From positions 235,276 through 299,275 of the forward strand of contig QANU01112002.1 in assembly GCA_003254905.1 (NCBI GenBank): a stretch of DNA of 64,000 bases, read 5' to 3'. Positions 12,032 to 34,135 of the stretch are shown here, one piece after another (the first letter of the stretch is position 1; every line of letters begins with the position of its first letter). Below the pieces are notes generated by a model. It was given only the letters and a program-made list of their open reading frames with translations. It did no database searches and had not been told where the DNA came from. Position numbers and translations under genes: made by a program. The DNA comes from Nissolia schottii. Lineage: Eukaryota; Streptophyta; Magnoliopsida; Fabales; Fabaceae.

Positions 12032-15000
12032 ATGGGCAACTGCGGCACCAGAGAGGAATCTGCAGTAGTTTCCAATGCTCAAGGTTTCTCTCCTCAGATC
12101 TAAGCTTCAAAGCTAAACCCACGCATGCACACACTTAATCACGCACTTAACTGACTTAATTAGCCCCCAAATTTAGCACACACGCTCTCACTCACCTTCT
12201 TCTTCTTTGCTTTTTTCTTCTTTTCAGTTCAGCAGCTCCAGGCATCGTCGTTGACCGCCAGGAACGGCGGAGCCGTCGGCGGAGAGAGGAAGCACAGCCT
12301 GTCGGTGTCGGATCTGAGCGAGTCGTGCTCGACGCCGCGGCACTACAACTTGGAAGACGTGAGGAACAACACGCTGCTGTACACTCACGTGATCGCGTTC
12401 ACGCTGTATGAGCTCGAGACGATCACGAAGAGCTTTAGGTCCGATTACATTCTCGGCGAGGGAGGGTTCGGAACAGTGTACAAGGGGTACATTGATGAGA
12501 ATGTGAGGGTTGGGCTCAAGTCGCTGCCGGTCGCGGTTAAGGTTTTGAACAAGGAGGGGCTGCAGGGTCATCGAGAGTGGCTTGTATGTTTTGCCAATGG
12601 CCAATTGATAATTGCATTGCGTTGTTTTGTGTTGTGTTGTATTGAATTGGATTGAATTGCTTGTTGATAATATTTGTTGTTGTTGAAGTAGCTAACGGGG
12701 TTGGTTCACCTGGTTGATTTTTTGTCTATGCGTTGTGTTTGATTAGGAGATTCCCTGTTAGTGGGTCTTCTAGTAGTCAACTCATTGTGCTCGTAGGCAT
12801 GTTCTGACTTTGGATTGGAGTTTTAGCTTAAATTTTTGCCAACCAAATTTTTGTTGTTGTTTTGGGATTATTTGTGATTGTCAACATGGTCGTTTGTATG
12901 TATCTTTGCAAGAGCTCATTGAGCTCATAGACGATTTGATACCTAATCCTGAACTAGGTTAGTAGGGTGTGAGAAAGTGAGTCTTCTTCTCGGCCTAAAT
13001 TTTTGCCAACTGGAAAATATCTGTGTTGTTTGGGATTATTTTTATTTTTTTTTCCTTTTTAATGATTTTGTGTTTGTTGGTTATTGCTGATTTGATTGTC
13101 GTGGTGGTGATGTTGCAGACGGAGGTGAATTTTCTAGGGCAGCTTAGGCATCCTAATCTGGTGAAGTTGATAGGGTATTGCTGTGAGGACGACCACAGGC
13201 TGCTTGTGTATGAGTTCATGTTTAGAGGAAGTTTGGAAAATCACCTATTTCGAAGTATGCAAACCTCTGCTTTAATCCTTTAGTTCGTTAGGATGGAATG
13301 AATTTTGATGCTCTTATAGTTGAGTAAGGATAACTTCTTAGGTACTATAAGACGAACACAACAACGATCAATCAATAAGTAGATAACATGTGATACGAAA
13401 TTGGAATTGATGTTGTGCCTTTAGATGAATTTTATGATATAATTCATAATAAAATCTGAGCCATGTAGAGAATTGTTCTCAGAATGCATAAGAATTTCTC
13501 CCAAGAAAGTGGATATATAGGCACAAGTTGATTATGCGTGATTGGGAGCTTCGCATTCTATATAAATTGATTATGCATGATTGCAATTTGCAATTGTGTT
13601 TGTTGTAATCAATTAGACTAGAATTAATTTTGAATCTGGAAATATGTGGTCAATGGTCAGCTTCAATAAATTCTATTCCTAGTTAGGTGATTCTTTCTCC
13701 TTGTTTCTACAACATTGTCTCAATTGAGGGACTAATGGACTAATCAAGACTTGCAAACTTCTGTTATGTATGTTAATTGCAAGCTGGATTTATGACTTAT
13801 GACTATGAGAAAAATGACAATTTGATCTTCTTTAATGGTAGAGATTGGACTTTGGAGTTTAATTATTACTTTTCTGGTGGCACTACCATTGAGTGAAAGT
13901 AGTGTGAAGTGTGAACCATTTTCTTGAAATTTACTATGCTCTGCTTCTATATGATATTTTTTGGGCAGAAGTTGTTGCATTTGTTATGGATTGGGATGTC
14001 ATGTGTGTTATATCTTTTTTCCCTTTGTTGATTGTATTATGTTATGTTAACGTATGTCTATGTTGAAGAATCATAATGTTATTTCCTGTTTTGTATTTTA
14101 TAATGTTTAATATTTTCAATCTATGGTTAAACTTATTGATGCTATTAGAATAGTATCCCTCCCTACTTTAGCTGGTTTTGATGAAAGACTAGAGATTCAC
14201 TTCACAACAAAAGACAACTTCTTGAGTTTTTCTGAATCTTTTTTTGCTATTAGTTGTGAATAAAAGTACTGCTAATGCTTATAGTTATGAAGCTAAGATT
14301 TTCCCTAGTTTTTTTGGTGTGTTTTCAAATTTCAACTCAAGTTGATATGATCTTTACTGAGGCTTCCAGAGGCAACTGTCCCTTTATCATGGGCTACAAG
14401 AATGATGATTGCTCTTGGAGCTGCCAAAGGGCTTGCCTTTCTACACAATGCTGAAAGGCCAGTAATCTATCGCGACTTTAAAACGTCTAATATATTATTG
14501 GACTCTGTAAGTTTCTTGCATTTTACCTTGATTGAATGTTTCGTTATGGCTGTATAGTAAACGAAATATTGTCTTTTATTCACTTTGTGTTGCCAATGAC
14601 TACAGGACTATACAGCCAAGCTTTCTGATTTCGGACTAGCTAAAGCAGGACCGCAAGGTGATGAAACCCATGTATCCACCCGAGTCATGGGTACTTACGG
14701 TTATGCTGCCCCTGAATATGTAATGACTGGTATGGCCTCAGTTTTTTAAACATGCTCGATTTGCAAGTAAATTGAAAAAGAAAATTTTGAAAGCTTGAAT
14801 TTCTGTTGGAGTCTATCTTACTCTTCACGTGTGATGTGTAATTTTGCTAGGCTGGTGTATTATGGGTTTGGTCTCCTTTTTCAGGAGATGACCTAACTTA
14901 ACTATACAGTGTTGTCCTTATAATTATAGAGTATAGAAAATTTGTTGGTAACACTGCTCGTCTTTCTTGGGCTTCACCAAGGGGAACATGTGCATGAAAC

Positions 15001-16092
15001 GAAGAAAATTTATCGAGTCAAAACCAAAGGGTAGTTAACTAGGTTTATGGAATCAAAGGGTGTGCCTCAATCTTAGTTGGAGGAATCATGAGAGAAGGTT
15101 GGGTATCTCCATCTCAATAGTTATGGTCATGGATTTATTCCAATATTTTGTAACTGTTCATAGACAAAAAATCGCTGCTTCTTTTGGCACTTCATCCTCT
15201 GATGGGATCAAACGCAAATGATTTCTTTTCTGGTATAAAGGAATTGATGCTTTTATCTCATTGCAGGTCAATCCGAATTATTGTTTCCAGTCCGCCAATC
15301 TTGCAATTTCTGTTCTTCTAATTACTAGAAATTTTCTTAAAATAATTTTTGCTTTCCTATTAAATTTAATTTTCATACAATTTTCCAGTTGTGTCTGGCT
15401 TTTCCTTCAATATGTTTTGTAATAAACAAGCTTCTTTACATGGTTGTCACATAGGCAACAGTTCAAATTGGGTTGTGTTTGCTTGCATGTACACATTGAG
15501 CATTTTACACAAGATTTTAGTACACATTGAGCATGCCTATGTACGTCTGAGCATGCATGGATTACATCTCTAAATAAAGCATGTGTGAAAATGGTCAGGC
15601 CACCTGACAGCTAGGAGTGACGTGTATAGCTTTGGGGTCGTTCTTTTGGAGCTTTTAACGGGAAGGAAATCTGTTGACAAGACCAGACCTGGAAAGGAAC
15701 AGAGCTTAGTAGATTGGGCGCGACCAAAGCTTAACGACAAGAGAAAGCTCCTACAAATAATTGATCCTAGATTGGAGAACCAATACTCAGTGAGGGCAGC
15801 ACAGAAAGCATGTAGCTTGGCTTACTACTGTTTGAATCAAAATCCCAAAGCCAGGCCACTAATGAGTGATGTGGTCGAGACATTGGAACCCTTACAAAGT
15901 TCTAGTGTTGGTGCTGGTGAAGTCTCATTATTAGGATCAAATAGTGGAAGCGCTGTGCCTTTTGCTATGAGCAAAATCTCTGACTACCGGATGCGTCCCA
16001 AGTTTTCGAACAATGCTGGTCCTGGTGCTGCTTGCCGGTCTTCTAACCCAAACTGCTCACCGGGTACCCCAGCAGCATGCCGGGTAAGATGA
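12032..16092 (+). CDS. PBL8: receptor-like cytoplasmic kinase, RLCK VII (PBL8-like), 432 aa
   Basis: Six exons: 12032-12083, 12228-12583, 13119-13254, 14370-14506, 14606-14729 and 15599-16092, total 1299 nt, 433 codons with TGA; all junctions GT-AG and in phase. The N-terminus [10 protein letters not shown] has Gly2 for N-myristoylation and Cys4 for S-acylation, so membrane anchoring is expected. Ser-rich linker to about residue 65, then the kinase domain: glycine loop [11 protein letters not shown] (94-104), ATP-binding Lys122, catalytic YRDFKTSN with Asp217, DFG at 235-237, and an activation segment with [18 protein letters not shown] typical of subfamily VII. A serine- and proline-containing tail of about 65 residues follows. 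Family members relay signals from membrane receptor kinases in immunity and development; the specific receptor is unknown here. The sequence is closest in my memory to Arabidopsis At5g01020 (PBL8); orthology is inferred, not tested. No residues needed for catalysis are missing. Confidence 0.95.
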
Positions 16093-18318
16093 TAATCTCA
16101 TGCCAATGTAGCCCATTTTCTGGTGTGCTTCTGAGATCTCTCCACTTAATCTCAAGAAATAATATTTGTTAAAAATGTGGGTGCATCCATGTATGTATGA
16201 TTTGTACATGGTGTTATGGTGACAAGAAGCCCTGGTAGATAATTTTTGTATCAATATTTGGTCTTCTGTTCATCTCTATGGGAATTACTGTGGAAAACTG
16301 TATGTAGTTGTAATCACAGAGGCATCAGAACTACTAATATAACTGGTTCCTCACGACGTCAGGGACACGAGAGGTTGGCCTTGAGCGCAAGCAAAAAACT
16401 ACCTTGTGATCTATTACATGAAAGATTATTAAGGTGGACTGGGTTAAGATATAATCTTGATCACATCTAACATATACCTACATCATTCCCAGTTAGTTTG
16501 ACTGCCCTCTCCTGTATGCCTTTTTCGATTGACCTATTGTCTTTCTTCTTTTTTATGAAAAAAAGAAAAATCTAAGGGTCATTTTTCAAGCTTGTTTAGA
16601 TATTTATGATTTTCCCTGCTTGGAAGTCGTCCTGTAAGAAATGTTAGCTTCTCCAGTTTGCTAGTTTGGCAATTGAATGTATATTTTTTACTATGTAAAA
16701 TTTGTTGGCGCAATATTTGGGATGTAACTTTTGAATGTGGGTAGTTTCCTTGCTTGTAAAAAGGAAGCATGCTTTTTATCTTTAGAAGCACAAAAACCTG
16801 ACTAAAAAAGGCGCTAGTTGCTCCGAAATGCTCCAATTTGTTTTATCCAAATATCTAAAACAAAAGAAAAGTAGCATGATTTTTTTTTAATTAGTGGTGG
16901 TGTAGCATGTCTTTTTTAAACTTGTTTACCAGCGCAAATAAGTCAACTGATTGAAAAATGCTTCCCTTTGATTAGTACCTACCTAGTGGCTCCCAAATAT
17001 CGTTATGATTCCAGGATGATATTTAGCTCCAAATTACATTATTAGTATAAAACTATACACCAATGTTATAATATATTATCTAATTAATTTGATTTTAATA
17101 GTTAAAATAATTGGCTTTATTAAATGAAATATTAATGCATGATTATTTTTTGGGTGAGGAAACATTAATATATGATTAAATAATAATCTAAAATAATTTT
17201 ATAAAAACTTAACAAAAATTTTGTAATCTTCACTCTTTTATTTATCCACCACTCCTTCAATTTGCAGATTTTGACTATAGCATTTTCTCGTAATTTCACA
17301 TTAGCAGCATATTAAATAAAATTGACATCAAACCGAATTGAGGCCCAAAAAAAAATAAAAATGAAACGGATAAGCTTCAATTACCTTCAACATTTTGTTT
17401 GACGTGCTTCAATTACTTTCCAACTTCAAGCAATATTAGGAAAAACTTTTATCTAATTCTAAACAAGTCCCTTATAAATATTTCTGTTAAATCCTTAAAC
17501 TTTTATTCAATTATAAATAGACACTTCTCTAACTTTAAAATCTTTTAATTAGATCCTTAGATTTTTAATCAATGATAAATAAGCGCTTTGAACTTTTTAA
17601 TCTTTCAATTAGATCATGACAATTTTTAAAAATATTAACGTATTTATTACAAGAAAAAAAATACAAATTTTTTGACCTACATCATTTAAATATTACATAA
17701 CTTCAGATAACGTCAATAAATTAAAACACTGAATAAAAGGACATTAGTTATTTTGAGGAAGGTTATAATTCAAAGATTTAATCAAATGATTTAACCGTTG
17801 AAAGTGTCAATTTGCACCAAATAACAGTTTAAGATCTATTTAAAAATTAAAAGTACCTGTTAGATCTAAACGCTCTTTTTCCGTATTCATATGTATTCAT
17901 ATAACATTTTGATTGATGCAACTTCGGTAATTAATTTTATCGCACTGTAATAGGATTGGAAACAATAAGCTGTCTATATAAACAAACGACAATTATAGGA
18001 CAACTTTCTATCACATTGAGAAACTACAATTCCGATTATACTGTCACCTAATGAATAAATTTTCACTAATTTATCAAACAAAACGAGGAGTTTATTCAGA
18101 CATAATCAATCCCCATACAGCAATAATACAATGCAATAGGTTATTAGAAAGGAAGGGAAAAAAAATCCTCTTACCCATAAACAAAAGGAAAAGGGAAAAT
18201 GGCCACAATGTCCAACTTGGGCTCCAAACTGAAAAAAATGTGTCATTTTTCCCCAAAAAAAAAAGAATATAAAAAGCCTAGTAATTTAGACTGCCATGTT
18301 TATGCTCCCAAACATTAA
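16093..18318. other. intergenic region between convergent genes
   Basis: This lies between the 3' ends of the kinase gene (plus) and PECT1 (minus). The proximal 500 bases are probably the kinase 3' untranslated region. The remainder is AT-rich; 17440-17880 has repeated ttagatcct/taattagatc phrases that look like an old miniature element, but I could not define its ends. No coding exon seen. Confidence 0.5.
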
Positions 18319-28247
<9,929 letters not shown>

Positions 28248-28510
28248 AGGGGGCGTTTAGTACATTGCCTCCAAGATTACTAGGTAATCTGGATTACTTT
28301 TTAGAAGGATTGTCATTTGTTAAATTACTCAGAATGTTACATTGTGGTATGCACAAGTCATGCATACCAAATATAAATGACTTGTGCATACCAAATATAA
28401 CTGACAATAAAAAGATTATGATGTAATATACATTATTTATTATTATTATTATTGTTAATATTATTACTTTTATTTTTATTAATTTTGATTATTACTATTT
28501 TTATTTCTAT

Positions 28511-28554
<44 letters not shown>

Positions 28555-28775
28555 TTTTATTATTATTTAAGATTATCTGGAGGTGGTAATTCAGATAAAT
28601 ATCTCTCTTGAAGGTAATCCATGTTACCACTTTGAAGGCAATGTAGATTACTTGAGTAATTCAGATTATTAACAATCTTGTCGTACCAAATAATTCAATG
28701 TGAATTATCAAGTAATTTAAAAGCTATATTTCCGATAATCTGGATAGATTACGTCATACCAAATGTCTCATATTG
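28248..28775. mobile_element. probable miniature inverted-repeat element
   Basis: The left edge gggcgtttagtacattgcc and the right edge, read in reverse complement (gagacatttggtatgacgt), share the tttggta-type end common in plant MITEs. Several internal phrases recur in both orientations (ggtaatctggattac, gataatctggatagattac). Ends cannot be fixed to the base. Confidence 0.4.
28436..28556. repeat. ATT trinucleotide microsatellite
   Basis: An interrupted tatta/attatt run, with the purest section at about 28515-28550. It is a simple sequence repeat and explains the isoleucine/asparagine-only open frame on the opposite strand. Confidence 0.9.
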
Positions 28776-29476
28776 ATTTATCATGTTTACCTTAACCTTT
28801 CTTTAAGAAAATTCAATGTCATGTTTAAAGGAATGCTTAGGGTAATTTAAAAAAATATATTCGATGTAATATTCCACAAGTAACAAAAATAGATTGTTTC
28901 TTTTTGTCTCTCATCTTTATTTATTTCTACAATGAGACTATCTTTGAATTTTTTTTTTACTTCAATGTAGTCCCCTATGTTACAAACCATCTTTAATTTG
29001 GTCCCTCTACACTTTTAATTCACATATAGTTCTCTATTACAAGTCTATATCTTTGCATAAAGGCAATGATTGATGGATTAAGAGGAGCATAGTGATTCCT
29101 GCAAGGTCAAACTCACAGATTAAGGGGCTCATTAAGAATGAGGCACATGAGTGGTGTAGCCCATTGAATGCCGCTGACTCTAAGTGAGATAGATCAATAT
29201 GTGGCGAAACTCGCAATAGGTCAATATGCCGCTTACTCTATACTCTCACTGCTATCTAAAATACGATTTCAATCATTCATTCAATTATTGCAAGTTAATT
29301 GAATTATTTGCTCCCAATTGAGTTGTGATTACTTGGAAAAGTATTTTTGTTATCCCAAAGCAGAAACATCACGAAGATAAAAATAATGCACATTTTACAA
29401 AGTATCATGTTATCCTACACGAGTCGAATATTAGGCTGCTTAGTGCATCGTATAGGATAAAATTAGATAATATTAA

Positions 29477-29853
29477 GGGTTAAATACATTTTTAGTTTAT
29501 GAAAAATTATAAATTGTATTTTATCCTTTGAAATTTTTTTTGTTAAAAAATAGTCTCTGACAAATTTTTTTTACAAGATATAGTCCTACCGTCAAGTTTG
29601 GTCATTAATTGCTTACATCATAATTAACTTGGCCATGTGGCAGGTCATGCAATGCCACGTGTCAATTTTGTGTGAACACGTGACCTGCCACGTTGCCAAG
29701 TTAATTGTCATGTCAACAATTAACAACACAACTTGATGACAGAGACTAAATCCTACCAAAAAATTTTGTCAAGGACTATTTCCTAACAAATTTTTTTTAA
29801 AGAGTAAAATAAAAAATTTATAATTTTTCAGAGACAAAAAACATATTTAACCC
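29477..29853. mobile_element. Mutator-like MITE, 377 bp, 9-bp target duplication
   Basis: Perfect 10-base terminal inverted repeats gggttaaata ... (t)atttaaccc begin long imperfect arms of roughly 160 bases, so the element folds back almost end to end. The centre has cacgtgtcaattttgtgtgaacacgtg. It is flanked by an exact 9-bp direct repeat taatattaa at 29468-29476 and 29854-29862, the duplication length of the Mutator superfamily. The arms carry the tagtct/gactat phrases typical of a legume family of these elements. No coding potential. Confidence 0.85.
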
Positions 29854-31958
29854 TAATATTAAATATAATAGTATCTGATAGTATAAGATAAAAAATACAT
29901 TGTATAAGTTGTTATACTAGTCTATTTCTAGCGCATCACATGTATCTCATATATGTATCTCATATATAATTTTATCTATGAACAACCTCTTCTTTCCCAT
30001 TATCTCCTACATTTCAAATCCAAATCACCAACAACAAATTAATTTCTCCCAATTTGATCCATTCATGAAAGAGCAATTATTGAAGCATGTATATCAAGAA
30101 GAGTGAATACAAATATCAAGACGTTTGAACCCGTCTGCAAATCAAACAGAACAACAAATTGTCCACTTTCATCAAACCTCAAATCATCCACTAAACCAAA
30201 TTATAGACCACTAAACCCCAAATTAAAACATTGACCATGAGGAAAAAAATCAAACATAAAAGAGAAAAGCTAAAAAATCGTCTACTTTCATCAAACCCCA
30301 AAGCAAACCATAGCTATAAAATCAAAACTCTTATATATTAACCAAACCATAGCTCAATTAGATGGCACAAAACAACAATTGCCCACTTCTATCAAACCCC
30401 AAACCTAAGCTATAGAAAATACCAAACAGAACAATCGATCGTCTTTCTCCTCCATCGAACAACTGCACCACCGGTCAGTCGCCGTGACAATGGGAAAATG
30501 CTCATGACCTTTCTAAAGGTGTGAAAATCTTGAATTTATAAAAAAACACAATGCGGTGTCAAGCAACGGCCCTAGGTGGTTGTTGATGGCTAGCAGCGGA
30601 CGGTGGTGTGCAAAGCGGCCAGAGATGGCAGGCAGTGGTGGGGGCGATGGTGGGCAATAGTCGTTGACAGGTTGAGGATGATAGGGTAAAGACAAGAATG
30701 AGAAAACATGAGCAAAGATAGAATTAATAATATTAGGTAACATAAATAATACTATCATGTGTTATCAGGTCTCAAGAGGTCTAATTAATTACTTAATACT
30801 ATAATTGTAGGATAAAAATGGGGTAGCCTATATAAGACTATACTATCAGGCATTATACCAAACACATGATAAAAATAAAATTCTAATAGCCACAAATACA
30901 CGAAAATTCAAATCTCTACATGTACCCATAATAGATGCGGGTATGGATACAGATAACAAAATATTAAATGTGTAACATTCTCAATTTCATGATAGAAATT
31001 AGCTCACTAACCATGAGTTAATAAAAATAAATAGGAATTAACTTTATCCTAACCAAAAGGCTAACTTAAGAGTAATCAAGTTGTTCAAAGATGAAAGTTG
31101 ATTGAAAAGTCAAACTGTTGAACAAAAGTCAAACTTAAGAATTAAACATCAATTTTGAGTCAAATCATATACTAATCACCTAATTAAGGTTTTATAATCA
31201 TGATGAAGATCATAAGTGACAAAAGATTACCATTTTGCCCCTAACCCTAATAAAAATTCTTAAACTAGTCTAACTAAGCTTAATCACACAATTAGCAACC
31301 TCGATCAACCTTGGATCCTTTATAAGCTAGAAGACAATGTCATTAGCATCATTATGCACATGCATACAAGGGAGTACTAAAAAGATAATAAAATCTACAC
31401 CGCCTTTAGGGGACATAAACCTTTTTAACCACCTATTGAGGTAATGTGACAAAACAAACTTACATCACCCTTACCCACCATCTAACTCACAAAAATGGAC
31501 AAATGACAACCCATCGCTAGCCCTTTTTACCTTCTTCCACATTTTTTTCTTCTCTCTCTCACTCTTTCCATCATCATCTATATAAATCATAACATAAGGA
31601 CTGGAATAACACTTTTTGAAGCTCAAAAGAAACCCTAACTATTCTCTCTACTTACTCTTTTCTTCCTAAGAGTAGAAACCGTCAAGACTCACATTCCTTA
31701 CCCAAAATTGAAATTACTTGGCCAAAAACAAGGGGAGTCATCTCTCCATTTATTCATAAAGATCAAACACTTGAAAACTCACATTTCACTCACTCAGAGA
31801 TCTTTCTTTAGCTAACTTCATTAGGTGGGTATTCTCTTTGATTTATTTTATTGGAGAATATGAAATTCGGAAATGACCTTGAGATCCAACACCATGATCT
31901 AACCCAAGTATTTTCATAAAATTCATGATTACGTTTTGATTCTTGCCACATTTGTGTT

Positions 31959-32198
31959 TGTTAAGAATAATTTATATTAATGATCATAATTAATTTGATT
32001 TGATTTAGTCTTATTAATTGATTGTAATTTATTTTTGGCCGTTGTGTTTTGGCCGTTGAGTCTTCAGCCTATAAATAGGCTCAGTCTCCTATGTAAAGAC
32101 AACAACTCTCATAATACAATTCTATTATTTCTTGTTCTCTGTATTTTCTCTATAGTCTTTGTTGTGTCCTTTTACTCGTTCATTCAAGATGTTTAACA
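31959..32198 (+). mobile_element. short copia-like solo LTR, 240 bp
   Basis: Ends TGTTAAGAAT and GTTTAACA form a short inverted repeat (tgttaa/ttaaca), and the insertion is flanked by an exact 5-bp duplication gtgtt (31954-31958 and 32199-32203). Inside is ctataaataggctc, a good TATA box, followed by ctctcataatacaattc of the kind seen in U5 of copia elements. It lies inside the larger LTR at 30971. Confidence 0.8.
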
Positions 32199-33811
32199 GT
32201 GTTCATAGAATTTCAAGCTTATTTCTCTTAGATCTAAGTTCTACAAACATTTCTGTGCATCAAATCATATCCATAAGGATACTCTTGAAACTATCTTGTG
32301 TTGGAATCAAAGCCTAAAAACTCATCATTGAATCACATTTTCATTAAAACTCATTTTAGCCCAAAAAGTGCATTTATTGTCCATGAACACCTAGATCCAC
32401 TTCATCAATGGCCAAACTGTTGTAATGAGACTTGGATCAAGTTCCCTATGTTCTGTTTTGAAGCTTAGTCATTAGAGAAAACAAGATTTGATATTTTGTT
32501 TTCAGATTTGAAGTAAAAGAGGCATTTTTGTAAGAAATGATCCCTATATCTAAACTTATGAGATTCTTGAGTAAAAATGTGTTTTTTCTGAGTACAAGAA
32601 TATGTTCAAAATAATTTATGAACCCTTAGGATAGAAGTAGGATGGATTAGAACCACCAAAAGTGTCAAAATTGCTCAAGAACACATTTTCGATGTGTTGG
32701 TAATCGATTACGCCAAGTGGTAATCGATTACAACATGCCCAAAATAGTCTTCAAAACCCAAAAATGAATTGTGTAATCGATTATGTACGAATGTGTAATC
32801 AATTACTAGGTTTCTAGAACACTGAAATCAAATACACATTCATATAATAGATTACCATGGAGTCTAGAAAGCTAAAAATGATGGTTTAACAACTTGGGAT
32901 TTGATTTTAACCCAATTAATGACTATAGGAATCTAGTTAAGCCTTTTTGAAAGTTCACCATGCATAGAGAACATCTTTAATTGAATAGAAACTCATTATT
33001 GCTCTTAATTACAAAGGTTATGAGTTAATTGCTATGAATATACTTATGGATGTATGATGTTGTGGATGGATTGAAGGTGTAATTATAGGTTGTGAATTTA
33101 TGATTGCTAAATGTTATGAGTATGTTTAGATTATGTATATGCCTAGGAATGTTTTCAGAAAACATCAAAGGAAATTTAAAAACCTCGTTTTAGGCACCTT
33201 GGCATAATATGTAATTAAACACACTAAATGGTAGATTAGTAAAATAATGATTTGTTTACTCTTGCCCAATGAAGGGACTGTTTTCAATGGAATGGAAATG
33301 ATGGTAACAGTCACATGAATGAGCTCATATCCAATAAATATAAATATCTTAGTGTATTACGGAGGCAAACCTGGTAATGCACATAAGGGGATACACTACA
33401 ACCACTGCCTAATATTTGGATTGTTTCCTTATTTATGCTAGGTATATGACTATGAAGTAAGCAGAATATCATAAACTCTTCTAATCACTTTGGAAACCAT
33501 TTGTGAACTAATATTTGAAATGAATTGATGTATGCTATCACGATTTCATAATACTTACCAAATTGACCAACAATGATGAGATGTCGCTTAGTACACCCTA
33601 ACCCACTGAGAAAACATAGATTTCTTACCCCACATGCTCCCTTGTCGATTGTTAGATGGTGCAACTATTTCCCTTGTTGGTACAACAAGGAATCCCATAT
33701 ATTCACTTGGGTGTTAACCCCTAGATAGGGTAGTATAGGTGGATGTCTACACCCTCACACACTTCTCGATCGTAAGCCACCATTGGGGACAAGTTCTGCC
33801 GACAACACTAG

Positions 33812-34132
33812 TCATGGCAAATGAGGATGACGAGGTTGAGCTAGATGAGCCGGAAGACAAGATCGTAGAGGATGCCATGGAGGAGCCTCCTAAGCTTGGG
33901 AATGTTTAGATAGTGAACACACTACCACCACCATCCGAGGAGATCGTCCCTTATATGGACTTCGGTGACTATCTCACTTACACACTTGCCTCTGAGGCTT
34001 TAGGATCGTTTGCCTCCATTAACTAGATGATTGACAAGGACGATCATATGGCCGAGATTGAGGGCGCGTGGGAGGAGTATGACGGGGATCTCGAGGAGGA
34101 TCCTGAGGAGGACTGGAAGGAGAAGGTTTGCT
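33812..34132 (+). other. acidic open-frame remnant with two stops
   Basis: From the ATG at 33815 one frame stays coding-like for about 105 codons except for two in-frame TAG codons. The peptide is very rich in Asp and Glu (ANEDDEVELDEPEDKIVED, EEYDGDLEEDPEEDWKEK). I do not recognise it. It lies where the 3' part of the LTR at 30971 should be; it may be a retroelement accessory frame or a captured gene piece. Confidence 0.35.
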
Positions 34133-34135
34133 AGC

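Larger units (their letters stand above)
30971..34135 (+). mobile_element. large LTR relic related to the 2.5-3.2 kb family
   Basis: Begins tgtaacattctcaatttcatg, like the start of the LTR at 54006 (tgtaacatcctg...tttcatg). A TATA-like ctatataaatca lies about 605 bases in, comparable with 555 bases in the copy at 54006. Near 33605 it has the acccactgagaaaacatag...ttaccccac block found in the other copies. A right end in ttaca was not found, so the 3' boundary is approximate. Four taatcgattac-like motifs lie at 32701-32805. A short copia-like LTR is inserted at 31959-32198. Confidence 0.55.

Noticed and set aside
11735..12138. Pro/His-rich and Gly-rich frames of 100-115 codons before the kinase gene
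   Set aside because: They cover the CCA-rich leader and first exon of the kinase gene in wrong frames; the true frame starts [10 protein letters not shown] at 12032.
28433..28630. Ile/Asn-rich minus-strand open frame
   Set aside because: It is the translation of an ATT microsatellite.
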